Assembly (NCBI GenBank): GCA_963930645.1
Contig: OZ005652.1
Coordinates: 321,418,238 to 321,482,237, forward strand
DNA from: Salticus scenicus
Lineage: Eukaryota; Arthropoda; Arachnida; Araneae; Salticidae
Length of the DNA: 64,000 nt
Direction: 5' to 3'
The translations under genes were made by a program, and so were the position numbers. Below, in pieces: positions 48,765 through 60,989 of this stretch (position 1 is its first letter; each line of letters opens with the position of its first letter). The notes under the pieces were generated by a model, which was not told where the DNA came from, did not search any database, and was given only the letters and a program-made list of their open reading frames with translations.

Positions 48765-50060
48765 ATGGATCATATTTTAATTTTCTCGTGTAAAATGACT
48801 TCATGACAGAAGTATAACGTCACTGGGAGAAACTTCTTTCAAAATGGCAAATAGAGTACCTTCATAAACTTGTCGTTTTTAGTTAATGACTTCTTTAATT
48901 AAAATGATAGAAATTTCTAAGCGGCTGAAATGTCTGCCTTGGAGTATTCGGAACACATTGATAACTCTCATGACGCGAAGGACCCTGCCCTCCGTTAGAA
49001 GATGCTGTTGCACAAAAAAATTGACGCCAGTGACAGTAACTGTTTTTTTTTAATATATAGAGATGATTATTTTTTTAATATATAGAGAAGATTAAAAAAA
49101 AAAAAAAAGTAACATAAGGCACCAACTGAAACTCTGCACACAGGCGCCTGACAATGCAGGCGCACCCCTGTCAGTATACGTAAAACGAAATTACAAATAC
49201 ACATCTAACTAAAGTCGTCGCAGGGGAAATCTGACTTAGAGCTACGAAAATGTCTTAGAGCTAGGCAAGTGTATGCAGAGCATTAAACCAACATGAGCGT
49301 GTTACAATATAAAACTATTTTCAGGAGTTTATTGGCAACCATGCGAAACAGATTATTTTTTTCATGTACGAATCTGATCGAAGAAGCCGTCGATAGACAA
49401 TGAAAATATTTAATTCTGCATCACGCACGAATTAGGAAAGCACTTCGCACACATTTATATAATTCTAACACAGCTTTCGGTGGTTTCCTCCGAAACTCGC
49501 GTAAATACGGGCTAGGACCCCTTAGAAAGACCCCCACGGAGGGCATTCCCCCCTAGGCCTAGGACACATCAGGAGTCAATCGGCCTTAAGTCCTACAACC
49601 AACCAACCAACTAACACAGCTTTCCCCTGCGGCACCATAGATTCATCTTTGAAAATCCACTAAATGTACACCGGTTCATACCCCTTCTGTAAAGTCACCT
49701 TGTTGATGGTGAATGCCTGCGCACGTCAGATAATTTTGCGTATGGATGGACATTGCGTACACAAAACTCCTCCTATAACGCGATGTGTTCATTTTCACCC
49801 ATGTTTTCCTAGGTGAAATATAGTCTTCTTTTTATATTTCCCGTCTCCCATAAAACATTGATGAAGAATTCAGATACACCCTATACTGTACAGTCTAATG
49901 GTTATACAAGCCATCAACTTTTTAAATATTTTTAACCCTTTTAGGGGCAAGGTAATTTTGCTCATTTAAATTCAACAGTCACTGGAATTTACGAACATGT
50001 CTAAAAGAAAAAAATAGATGGATCTTTTCCTCTACATTATTAAAGTAAAATACTGTAATA
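48765..50060. other. Non-coding DNA containing a SINE family 2 piece
   Basis: No gene is recognised. GC-richer parts at 49100-49250 include CAGGCGCACCCCTGT, a transposon-terminus-like word. The SINE 2 piece is listed separately. Confidence 0.4.
49472..49612 (+). mobile_element. SINE family 2, 3' part
   Basis: TCCGAAACTCGCGTAAATACGG, without the head, matches 52930-52975 and 55975-55995. It is followed by CCCCTTAGAAAGAC, CCTAGGCCTAGGAC and AATCGGCCTTAAG, and ends in (AACC)n. Confidence 0.65.
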
Positions 50061-50751
50061 TATATCCAGGATGAGTTTTCTCAGCGGGCAGTTAAAATTA
50101 GGTGGTATAAAATATATCCAAAATAATCCCCACTCCCCCCCATGAAATTATTAAGATGCATAAATCTTACTTTTAGAGCTATATTTGGCAAAGTTCAGTG
50201 GAACTGAAAAAATGTTGAAGAAATTTTTTAAATAAATGACTTTATACAAATTTCAAATGCATATTATAAACAAATAATCATCCCTTTCGTGTAGGACCAA
50301 AACTGTGGTGGCATACGTCTCCGGAACATCCGTAAGGGTGCGTCCCAAAACGTCGCCAATTATCCATAGCGCAGTAATGGGGCGACGTCAAACACAACCT
50401 ACCTATTTATCTACCTACCTACAACCATGGATCATATTTTAATTTTCCCATGTAAGAAAATTAATTTTCTAAAAGTAGAGTCTTTTTTACATCCATGGTT
50501 TCGGGCCGCGGTACACTAGTCGGTAAAGCGCTGAGCACGTAATTGGAAGATTGCCGATTCGATACTTGAGCCGGCCAAAGACCGTCGTGTACACTAATGG
50601 TGGCTGGTGCACATAAAATCTGTCATGGTTGCAAAGTCTTCCATGTTCCCATCCACATTATACCTCTGGGGATCACCAAAGCTGAGGGTATCCCCTCCGT
50701 GAAGGTTCAAAATTGTGATGACATGTCTCCGGAACATCTCTAGGGTTGGGT

Positions 50752-50809
<58 letters not shown>

Positions 50810-51026
50810 AGGATGAGTTTTCTCAGGGGGCAGTTAAAATTAGGTGGTATAAAATATATCCAAAATATATCCTCCCCCCTCCCCCCATGAAATGATTAAG
50901 ATGCATAAATCTTACTTTTAGAGCTATATTTGGCAAAGTTCAGTGGAATTGAAAAAATGTTGAAGAAATTTTTTAAATAAATGACTTTATACAAATTTCA
51001 AATGCATATTATATACAAATAATCAT
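50061..51026. repeat. Composite duplication: repeat A, 476-bp SINE block, (TA)n, repeat A'
   Basis: A (50061-50280) and A' (about 50803-51026) are near-identical direct copies (CCAGGATGAGTTTTCTCAG, AATAAATGACTTTATAC). Between them, 50279-50754 is a same-length, near-identical copy of 48213-48688. That block covers the 3' part of one SINE, the spacer and the 5' part of the next. A (TA)n tract (50755-50804) closes the block. It is non-coding. Confidence 0.75.
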
Positions 51027-52657
51027 AAATATCTTTTTTTTTTTTTTTTTTTTAAGTATTAATAACTATTTCTAATGTATTTTTTAGAAACGTGACAATT
51101 TATTTCATTTATTGCTGAAATTAATTTCAATTGTCTAAAATGAATACAATATCTATATTCACACAAATGTTTCATTCTTAATACACACTATATATGATAA
51201 TTTAAAACAGTCGGAAGGTCGCACCTCATCATTATTACTATTCCTTTTATATTATTATTTGTTCAACTCATTTGTAAAACTATTTCTATAATTTTAGCTT
51301 CCAAAAGTTATTAATAATATTCCTTTATAAAGATAATAGACATTGTTGAAAGTTGGATTAAAGGCAACGAATATCCATCTAATAAACTCTAAAAAGAAAC
51401 CTTGACGCGTTTTTAAGTATATATACATATATATATATATGTGTGTGTGTGTGAAAAGAAAAAAAAATATTTATTCTTAATGTAACTAAATCTCATTTAA
51501 CGCACCACAAATCACGCAAATATATTATAATTTTACGTTTTACACGCAAAAATAATACAGACTTAGTTGGCAATTGACCACCCACATGCATTTAATGAAC
51601 TATAACAAATTGGTTGTCTATGTGCATTACTGCCTGCAAATACTGCAATTTTTTACTTCTGTCACATTTTTTTTTTTTTTTTTTCACTGAATAATTTTCT
51701 GAACCAGTGGGAAAATACAAGTTAAATATAAGAAAAAATCCTGGCTACAATCACTTCCACTTAAAGTCAGAGAAAAAAAAAAAAAAAAAAAAAAACTTCT
51801 TGCAATTTTCTCTCAATCCGCTTAAGAGCTCACAGTGTGGGCAGTGAAACAAAAAAGATTGCCTGGCGATTATAGGAGGAAGTTTGTTGTTTCCGGCTGC
51901 AAATTATCGCTAGTGGAGATAGCACCGCTATTCATATTTCTCGCCCAGAATCTGCAATTACCGCAAAATATATGTCACATTTTTAGAAAATAACAACGTG
52001 TGTACATTATCTTGCTGCTTTCTTTCGTGCTGCTTTTTTTCTATTTTCTTTCGTGAAATCAGTCTCATGTGTTTATAACATTGAACTACTATTCTACAAT
52101 ATGTAGAATGACAATTTTATAAGCTAAAAATTGCACTAAACTGTACATTGTTTTGAAAGAGCGTAGGTTGATTAGTTACGAGCTACTTCCGAACGTTCTT
52201 TTCCCGAACAGTGCTATTTGCGAACACATCTTACACCTTGACAGCTCATTCCATCCCCATTTGAAGATGAGGAGGGTATCGTCCCAGAGAGCACGGTCAG
52301 CCTTCCCTAATCAATCAAGTAGATTAACTGCTTTTGTAAAAATCTGTCAGTAAGAAAAACGATTAAGTCGGACTGTGAAAGTCTTTCATTCTAATTTTAA
52401 TTTTGCCCCCTCTTTCATTCAAGATAAACTGAAGTAAACGAGCAGCTTTTAAGCAATTTCTAAATTTTTGAAGATCTTATTCTGTGAAATATTATAAGGG
52501 GAGGGGGATATTCAATTATTAAAAACTACTTTATTATCAAAAGTGAAAATATTTTATGTTTAATGAATGTGCTTAATAGAACTATTTAAGCTTTTAATTA
52601 AAAAATCTATATTTAAATACTTTTAATATATTTTTTTCTATGAATAATTAAAAATTA

Positions 52658-52689
<32 letters not shown>

Positions 52690-52872
52690 AAGCTTTAAAA
52701 AATTAATTAAAAATTTTTAGAAAACTAATTTAATTAATAAAAAAAAAATATTTCTAATAACTTAGTTGAGATTACTTAATACTGTTGTTTCGCGTTTTAA
52801 TAATAATAATAATAATGACTGTTTTAAAATACTTTTAATAATAAAAGTTTATATATATATATATAAGAATGC
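51027..52872. other. Non-coding DNA
   Basis: No gene is supported. Low-complexity T- and A-runs occur at 51037-51053, 51667-51684 and 51773-51795, and TA repeats at 52660-52680. A 66-codon frame at 52153-52353 is in GC-richer sequence but has no recognisable domain. Confidence 0.4.
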
Positions 52873-53058
52873 TAGTAGAGTGGAAGTGTCAGATTCGATC
52901 CCAAGACGCGTTCGCCGACCAAGTTGATGGGAGTTTTCCATGGTTTTCTTCGAAACTTACGCAAGTACAGGCTAGGGCCCCTTAGGGTTTCCCCTCTTCC
53001 TCCCTCGGAAAGCATTTCACGCAGGCGTAGAAAATCCGCGTTATTAGCCGGCTTTAAC
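52873..53058 (+). mobile_element. SINE family 2 with part of its tRNA-like head
   Basis: A GATTCGATCCC B-box-like word and GCGTTCGCCGACC precede the shared segments (CGAAACTTACGCAAGTACAGG, GGGCCCCTTAG). The end is diverged from the other copies. Confidence 0.55.
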
Positions 53059-53120
53059 ACTTACACAATCACCACAAAGACATTTTTTAATACAAAAGGA
53101 TTTTTTTTTATAAATGATTA

Positions 53121-54723
53121 CAGTGCGTTGCATGAATATAAACGCACATTGTCCTATAACCAGAAATAGAATTTTTAAAATTTTAAAAGAAGGAATTTGA
53201 CTTACAGTTATTGCATATGACTAGCAACTGAATAAGGTGCTTTGAGCACGTATGTTTAGGCTCATGCAAGCATATGTAAATGAGTGTTTCAGCATTTTCT
53301 TATTTTTCACTGTTTTTCGTTTGTTGCGCGAAATTAAACGCACTCTGTATTTTGCGTTTAAAATTTAACAGAGCCACCGGGATTAAATTAAAACACAGAT
53401 AGTCGTGTTGCTAAAGTTCTCTAAAAGCAGTTTTAATGCTTGAGTGCGAAATTTACGGAGTTTGTTGAGGATGGCAAGATGGAAAACTTTGGCAGTAGAC
53501 GAGAGGATAAAAATCGACTTTATGCGTGGTAAAGGCTTTAGCAATCGTGAAATTGGGCGTCGAATCGGAAGAAGGGAAAGTATTGTGTGAAATTGTATAA
53601 AGAAAGGAGCAAATTAGGGGAAAAAAGCGTATAAGAAGAGAACAGGAAAGCTCACCAGTTACGACAAACTTCGAATATACAACGCTGCAAAGAATAAGAA
53701 TGTTTCCTGTGCGAAGATAAAGTCTCATATACATGGTGGGTGCTCATCCGGCAAACATATGGAGAACTATCAAATCTCCAACATTCATTAAATTTAAGAA
53801 AATGAAGGCGAAACCACCCCTCACTCAAAGCACAAAGATATGCAGTTGGAATGGGCAAGAAAATGGATTTTAGATCGACTAAATTGGGAAAAAGTCATCT
53901 TCCGAGATTAAAAAAAAGTTTAATCTCGATGGCTTGGTCAGATTTCATAGCTACTGGCGCGATTTGAGAACCGAAGAAATGTACCGTTCAAAACGTCAAT
54001 CTGGAGGTGGGTCTGTCATGGTGTTGGCAGCCATAGGTTTTAAAGGGATTTTCGAATTAGAGTTCGTGAAGAGCAGTGTGAACTCTGCAGATTATGTCCA
54101 GATACTCATAAGGAACCTCCACCGTCAAGCAGTCGAGAAAGCTGGAAAAAATTATATTTTTCAGCAAGATTGTGCATCTGTACATACAACACATATCGTG
54201 AAAAAATGGTTCCGTTACAATAAATTTAAAGTTCTGTATTAGCCCTCAAAAAGCCCCGATTTAAACATAATGGAGAACGTATGGGGTATTCTGGTCGCCG
54301 TGTTTACGTAAACGGAAAGCAGTTTAACACGAAAGATAAACTAAATCGGCCATTCTATTGGCTTGGAAGACAATCAGCTTGAATGACCTCATGCCACTAT
54401 ATCAGTCAATGCCAAGGCGTTTACTGGCTGTTCTAAAAGCCCATGGTGGCTTTACAAAGTATTAGATGCAGTATTTGTTACTCAGTTATTTATTTTTCAC
54501 ATGTGCGTTTAAATTCATGCAACACGTATTTTTGTCATAAATTCAATAAAATTATTTTCTAAAAATTCATATTGGTTTTTCATTGTTTTGGCTCGTATTT
54601 TCATTTCTTAAATCTTACACATACAGTTTGCATCAAGTGTCACCTATTCATATTTTTTTATTGCACTTCTATACCATTCTAATTTTTAAAGCTAAGGTGC
54701 GTTTATATTCATGCAACGCACTG
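53121..54723 (+). mobile_element. Tc1/Tc3-like transposon with IR/DR ends
   Basis: The 1.6-kb element is flanked by TA. Outer ends CAGTGCGTTGCATG are inverted (53121-53147 and 54697-54723). A second, related pair lies about 180-200 bp inside (53323-53343 and 54503-54523), giving the IR/DR arrangement known from Sleeping Beauty-like Tc1 elements. The transposase gene inside is dead. Confidence 0.85.
53471..54465 (+). pseudogene. Tc3-like transposase, inactivated
   Basis: ATG at 53471 opens MARWKTLAVDERIKIDFMRG, an N-terminal helix-turn-helix like Tc3. The DDE region is recognisable: the FRD segment holds the first aspartate (near 53906), IFQQDCASVHTT holds the second (54168), and SPDLNIMENVW holds the glutamate (54273). 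Second aspartate and glutamate are separated by 34 residues (DD34E). The C-terminus KAHGGFTKY is family-typical. Breaks are a stop at 53588-53590, further stops and a frameshift around 53907-53935, and an in-frame TAG near 54240. No active enzyme can be made. Confidence 0.85.
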
Positions 54724-54725
54724 TA

Positions 54726-55465
54726 TATATGCATACAATATATATATATATATATATATATTCATTTAGAACAATATATTTTAATTAAAAATTAATTTAA
54801 TTATTAAAAATATAAATTTTTAATAATTAAATTCGTTGAGATTGCTTAATACTATTGTTTGGGCGTTTAAATAAAAGTTCTATTTTAAAATGTTCTTAAA
54901 CATAAATTTTTTTTTTACTATTATTGATCATAGAAATAAGGAGCCAATTAAAATTATTTAATTTAAAAAACCTAATTGAAAGACTAATTTAATTATTAAA
55001 AATAGACATTTAAAAAAAAAATAATAAAAATGATGAGATTGCTTGAATATTAATGCTTGAGATTTTAATTGTGAAGCTTATTCTAAAAGATTTTTATTAT
55101 AAAAAGATTTTTTTTCTAATAATGTCTATTTAAAAAAAATGTTAAAATTGATTTAATAAAATATTTTAATTGATAATACAATTTAATTATTAAAAATACA
55201 ATTTTGTAATTATTGACTTAGTTAATACTGCTTATTATTAGTGTTTGGGCTTTAACAGAAAAAAACCTATTTTAAAACGATTTTAAGTATAAAAAGGATT
55301 TCTGTTAATGATTATCGAAAAAGAAGTAATTTAAATAAGCCTTATAATCTATGTGAGGTATATATTTAAAGCGCAATTTTGTACCTTTATACTAAATACG
55401 ATGTAACAAAATTAATACATAGTTTTGATGTATACAAAATAATTTTTCCTGTAAAATAAGGGCCC
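54726..55465. other. Highly AT-rich DNA
   Basis: There is no gene. TA tracts follow the transposon. Loosely repeated (A/T)TTGAGATTGCTTAATA words near 52760, 54835, 55035 and 55215 suggest an old tandem array that the transposon split. Confidence 0.4.
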
Positions 55466-55469
55466 ACTA

Positions 55470-56076
55470 GCGGCCGAGAGTTTCTGTCCTGTAAGCTGGT
55501 AAACGTGAGGTGACGAGTTCGATCCCAGACCGCGCTCGTTGGCCTAGCCCAGGGTTCATACTCAAATATGGGAAAATATTTACCTGAGTTTTCCAGATAA
55601 TTTTCAAGTATATATTAGCCACATATTACAAGAAACGTTCCTCTAGAGAGGAGAAAATACATCTACTTCCACTGTATGATGTCATGTTACTGCCAACCAT
55701 GATAGAAATTCAGATATGAATCATTATCTACATGCATTTTTTCACGATATCTAATCATTTGACTTTTGATATGAAACTAAACAAGAAGAATATCATTTAA
55801 GAGAAAGGAAATATTTGTTTTTCCAAGTTTAATAAACGATTTTTCCCTGACTTTTAATGAAAATTTTTATTTTCCCTGACTTTTTTTTTAACAAAATCCA
55901 AATTCCCTGAATATTTCAGGTTTTTCCTGATGAGTATGAATCCTGCAGTCGTTCGAAGCTTTTCGTGATTTTTTCCAAAAATCAGGTAAATGCGGGCTAC
56001 AACTCCTTAGAAAGACACCCAGGGAGAGCACTCCCCTCAGGCCTAGGACCCTAGTGCAGTCAATCGGCCTTACTCC
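55470..56076 (+). mobile_element. SINE family 2, interrupted by an insertion
   Basis: The tRNA-like head (CGGCCGAGAG, GAGTTCGATCCCAG) at 55470-55545 and the SINE body at 55945-56076 (AAATGCGGGCTACAACTCC, CCTAGGACCC, AATCGGCCTTA) are separated by the element at 55550-55944. Confidence 0.65.
55550..55944. mobile_element. MITE inserted in SINE family 2
   Basis: Ends CAGGGTTCATACTCA and TGAGTATGAATCCTG are inverted with one mismatch. It is 395 bp, non-coding, and T-rich words TTTCCCTGA are repeated near its right end. No clear target duplication is seen. Confidence 0.55.
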
Positions 56077-56388
56077 CCTTACTCCCCTTGTGCTCTCTTG
56101 GACGATATCAGTGTAGCCTATTTTCTATTTCTCGAAAAAGGAACGAAGGGGAAGTACAATGTTTAGTTCAGAAAACGCTCTATGTTTCTCTTGTTCGAAA
56201 AAGCACATTCGCAACTAACACGACAGCGGTTGATTATACATTTGCAGAAACTGTTTATACTAAAAATATTTTCCTAATTAAAAAGAAATTTATATTACTA
56301 TAAATTCTGTATTATTATAAATTTCTGAACACTGTATTAGTTATTAATAATAAGTTAAAAACATTGAATAAGAAATATAAAATGCAAA

Positions 56389-56527
56389 AAAACTCGCAAC
56401 AATTGTTTCGCATCGAAATAAAGCACGACTCCTTGTTAGCGAACAAAGTAAGTAAAAGTGCCTGCTTTGTTCGCCTGACGAAGGATCATGTTTTATTTCG
56501 ACCCGAAACAATTGTTGCGAGTTTTCT
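56389..56527. repeat. Imperfect hairpin, arms of about 65 bp
   Basis: AACTCGCAACAATTGTTTCG at the left pairs with its complement at the right. A TCGAAATAAA/TTTATTTCGA block and a GCGAACAAAG/CTTTGTTCGC block pair further inwards. The loop is short. A small open frame crosses the palindrome by chance. Confidence 0.65.
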
Positions 56528-56529
56528 AG

Positions 56530-58559
56530 ATATTATGGCGTTTATTCAAAGTTTCTAACTTATTATTTTTTAACACTAGTCCACTGGTGTTTTATTATTA
56601 TTTAATGTGTGACTTATTTCATCATTTTATATACTGATCTAAATTATCAATTGTCGAATAAATAATAATTCATATAATAACATACTTACTAATTTTTTGA
56701 GTTTTTGCTTTAAGTAATTTTAAATAAAAGTCTTTTATAAATGTCTGGAAAAGTTTTCATTTATTAAATCATCAATATAATTAATAAAACTCGATTATTT
56801 AATCCAGTGGTTCTCAAACAGTTTGAAGTCAATGTACATTTGAAATCCTATAAATAAGAGCGTATATGTTACGTTATAATAATAAAGTATTTTAGAAACA
56901 AATTATTTTTCTTTGTCAATGCGATAATGTATAGAAAAAATTCTCTCTTTTCATATTTAATTGTAATGAGAGTAAAATATTCTATCACACATATTGTCGC
57001 TCTCAGGGCAAATAAACGCATCTCAAAAAAAAAAAAAAAAAAAACAGAAAGAAAGGAAAAGAAAAATTACAGCATTGAGAAAATAGTTGAAGTAAAATTT
57101 TGAGTAACTCCAAAAATCTGCGGTTTTGAACTAGAACATTTTTTTTTTTTTTTTTTTAAGGCCCAAGGTGGTTACTACGACATGTGAAAGTGACGTAACT
57201 CATTTTTTATTGTTTGCTTAGTTATAAAGGATTTATGGTTTGTATCTGAAATATTAGCAATTTCCAGTTACGCCTGCTGATCATGAGAGCGACGAAATGA
57301 GACAGTGAAAAGAGCTCTCATTATATTTCTGACTAGGCTATGTTTCTTTTTTCCTGCCGGGACTTAATTTTTCTTCTCTTCCAGAATAGAGGTTTTTTCC
57401 ATTAAATATGCTTCTGTTCGAAAAACCTTTGTATTTTATTCGAATTAATTTATAATAAAAACAAGTAATATTCAATCAACATCCATTTGTAAGACATTCA
57501 GAATAAGTGATAGTGATATACACAACAAAAATACTATAAGAGGAATAAATACATGTTTTTTCAGCCAAAACAGCTATTAATCTAAATTAACAAAATGAGA
57601 CTTTTGTCTATAAATTTGTCAGAATCAAAACAATTTGCGATGTCTTCACGTTTCACACACCATGAAAGCCAAAAATGATTTCCAAAAATTTTGCCTGTGT
57701 ATGTGTGTGTGTGTCATCGTGTCTGTATATCGCTATTTTTGTCCGGGTATCACACGAAAACAGCTGGACGGAATTCCACGACACTTGGCAAGAATTTAGG
57801 TCTTCACCCAACTTAAGATTATATCTATAGAAATTTTCAAAATTTTGATTAGTTTTTGAATTGTGGGTAAAAAACGCTTGTGCATACGCCATAAAGATTT
57901 TGTCAGTAAAACGCTTTGAACGGAAAGGGGAAAAAAAAATGGGTAACTTGAAGTAAAATGCAGCTGAAAAGCTGTAAAAGCTGCAGTCTTACATAAGTTT
58001 TTGATTGCTTTATATTTTATTTAAAATAAATAATAAAATAAAATAAAATAAAATACATATTTACCAATAACGCGAAATACCTAAAAACCTTAACGTAAAA
58101 GTAAGCCTATGGATAAAAGTTAACATGTTATTATCCATTTGTTTCTCCATTATAAAAAATAAAAAATAAAAAAATTGTGCTTTTGCAAATTTTAAAGTAA
58201 TTTTTAAGTAAAGTAATATTAATTGATCACGAAGAAGAGTGTTCTTTTACATGACTTGGGTACAGCTTTAATACAGTACCCTCTTGTTGATATTTAAATT
58301 TTTGTCGCTTTCGCGATGAATTAAAACACCTATAGCAGTTATTTTAGAAAAGACCTTGTCGAGAAACGACAGAGCTACTTCAGTGTCAAATTTCAAATTT
58401 CGCCAATCTGGGGCTACTAAAACTGCTTCAAAATACAATTATATTCTCTATTTTTCGCATTTAAATTGAACATGTGTATTTTTAATCACTTTTTTTGTTC
58501 AAAAAATAAATAAATAAACAAATAAAATGTCTAAGAATTTTTTCCGTTACCTACCATTA
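56530..58559. other. Non-coding DNA with dispersed repeat
   Basis: There is no gene. A repeat at about 57575-57850 matches 40765-40990. Homopolymer runs lie at 57027-57044 (A) and 57140-57158 (T). Confidence 0.4.
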
Positions 58560-59031
58560 TTTTTGCGATATTTTTGGTGGTTTACGAGGTGGCAAAATCG
58601 AGACATATTTTTTAGAGCTAAATTTTTCCTGGGAAATCTATGGGAGCTGCGGACATGAATTTTGGTTCTTGCATAGTTTATATGTATCCATTACCTAAAG
58701 TAACGTGATTTATCAAAATTACCCCCCCCCCTTCTTGGGGTGACAGAAGACAAAACATCTTTGTAAGAGTAACTCGGCTCCAAATTACTTTACAGTGAAG
58801 AAATTGGACATAGGGAGACTACACATGAGTACAAATAAAACATTATCTGCGATTTAGGAAGTTTTGATTTTTAAGGATAGGGAGAGGGAAATCGATTTTT
58901 GACGGGAAATTTTTCAAATTCCGGATTTTTGAGTAGAGCTCTAACAAAAATGAAACAAAGATGTTGAAAACAGCCATGCGTCTTCTTTAGGATATTTCCA
59001 AAACACGTTTTAATTTTTATTTTTTTTGTGA

Positions 59032-59071
<40 letters not shown>

Positions 59072-59540
59072 GGGGGGGGGGGGTGTATGGGTGGAGTATA
59101 TGAGCAAATTCGAGACAGATTGCCCAAGACCGAATTAACGCTAAAAGGGGGGTCTCGAATTTGCTACTTTTAAGCACTAAATTTGTCTTGGGAAATTTAT
59201 GAGAGCTGCGGTCACGAAGTTTGGTGCTTGAATTGTTTATATGTATCCAGCACCAAAAGTAACGGGATTTATCGAATTCCCCGGGGGGCAGAAGGCAAAA
59301 ATTATTGTAAGCATAATTCGGCCCCAAATTACTTCACGGTGGAGAAATTGCCCAAGAGAGGACTATAAATAAAATATTATGTATGGCTTTGGAATTCTTA
59401 ATTCTTAAAGGAGATAGGGGAAAAATCGTTTTTCGGGGAGAAATTTCAAAATTTTCGGATTTTTGAGTAGAGCTCTACTAAAAATGTTACAAAGGTACTA
59501 AAAACAGCCATGTGACTTCTTTAGGATATTTCCAAAAACA

Positions 59541-59574
<34 letters not shown>

Positions 59575-59640
59575 AGAGTGTGAGTCTGAGTGTGAGTGTG
59601 TGTGTGTGGGGGGGGGGCGTAGGTAGTTGAAAATTCGAGA
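58560..59640 (+). repeat. Tandem duplication of about 570 bp, each copy ending in poly-T/G
   Basis: 58610-59030 and about 59160-59560 share TTGGGAAAT-like, GAGAGCTGCGG-like, ATATGTATCCA, GATTTTTGAGTAGAGCTCTA and TTCTTTAGGATATTTCCAAAA. Each is followed by a long T-run and then G-rich sequence (59071-59083; about 59608-59616). The repeated open frames over the T/G runs are artefacts. Confidence 0.7.
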
Positions 59641-59689
59641 TCCTCCTCATCCCTAATTCTTTTAAATAGGTTCTATTAAACACCTCAAA

Positions 59690-59945
59690 TTACTATTATG
59701 TCCTTTCTTAAATATATGCAGAATTTACAGCTTTTTGAAGATCTGAATTCATGAAAAAATGCAAACTCAGATTCAATGGTATTAAGTGTGTAAAGGCATA
59801 TCAAAAATCATAAGAAATGCTGCCTGAATGTATATTTTATTCAAAAAACCTGATATAGTTCAGTTTATAAATTTTAATCAGAAATGTAAACTTTTATATG
59901 AAACCTACTATAGTGGTTCGTGAAAGGTGCCAAGTCCCCTTAAGT
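59690..59945 (+). repeat. Dispersed repeat, second copy of 38490-38725
   Basis: The landmarks TTCATGAAAAAAT, GATATAGTTCA and GTGCCAAGTCCCCTTAAG are shared, in the same order, with 38490-38725. Confidence 0.6.
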
Positions 59946-60615
59946 AGAATGCCAATTATTCATACAAAAAAATAATATTTATTTTTAAAGCACATTTCTT
60001 TTGAAACTAAATGTATACCAAATTTCGTTTTTGTTTTCCATTTGTCTCCGATTATACAAATATTTACGTACTATATATATATACATTTTTTTTCATTTGT
60101 AGAAGTATACATGTGTAATGCTAATTATGTGCATTATTATATATTCGGCAACAATAATTTCGATAGTTCTAGCAAGAACCCATTTCCTTAATATATGTAA
60201 ATAATGAAATGAATGAAATTATGCTCTAGAAACTTAAGTTTAATTAATATCTAAAAACAAATAAAATCATATTTTTTACACTGCAACCATTATTTTAAAA
60301 TGAAATAGAGGATATAACTGAAATGTTTTCTTGCAAAAGCTTACGTATTGATGCATATTGCAAACACAAAATTGAGCAGAAATAAACAATATTAACAATT
60401 ATTTCTTAAATAACAAAACAGTAATAAAAGGTATAATAATATTTATAAATATACTGGCTGTTGTGCCCGTTCTTTGCAAGGGAATTTAGTTATTATTCGC
60501 AGTATATTATAAAAAAATATATATTTATCTTAGTTGAACCTTATTATACTCATGAAGATAGAGAATAAATTATTGTAGTTAGTAAGTACGATTTGTAAAT
60601 TTTCACTCATATTTT

Positions 60616-60662
<47 letters not shown>

Positions 60663-60989
60663 TATAATTCGCGTAATTTTTTGTACCCTAATTTGAACAT
60701 ACGTAAATTTTTTCAGTGCCCAAAAGATATAATTTCTATTGCCATTAAAGTTCCGAAAAACGGGTACAAAACCTAGTATTCAAATAATTATGGATGAAAA
60801 ATTATAAATTTGTATTTATTTAATTTAAGAATTAGATTTTTGCTATTAATTGCATGGTGCGTTTCAAATAAAATAGAATAATCTTATACTTTCTTTAAAG
60901 AAGCTTTCTACAGAACATCTAATAATCATTGCTTTCCGATAAAATATGCTTTATATTAAAGACAATCTAACTTTTAAATGAAAATATAA
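59946..60989. other. AT-rich non-coding DNA
   Basis: There is no gene. A (TA)n tract is at 60622-60660. Confidence 0.45.

Noticed and set aside
52153..52353. 66-codon open frame in GC-richer DNA
   Set aside because: There are no splice sites, conserved domain or polyadenylation signal in support.
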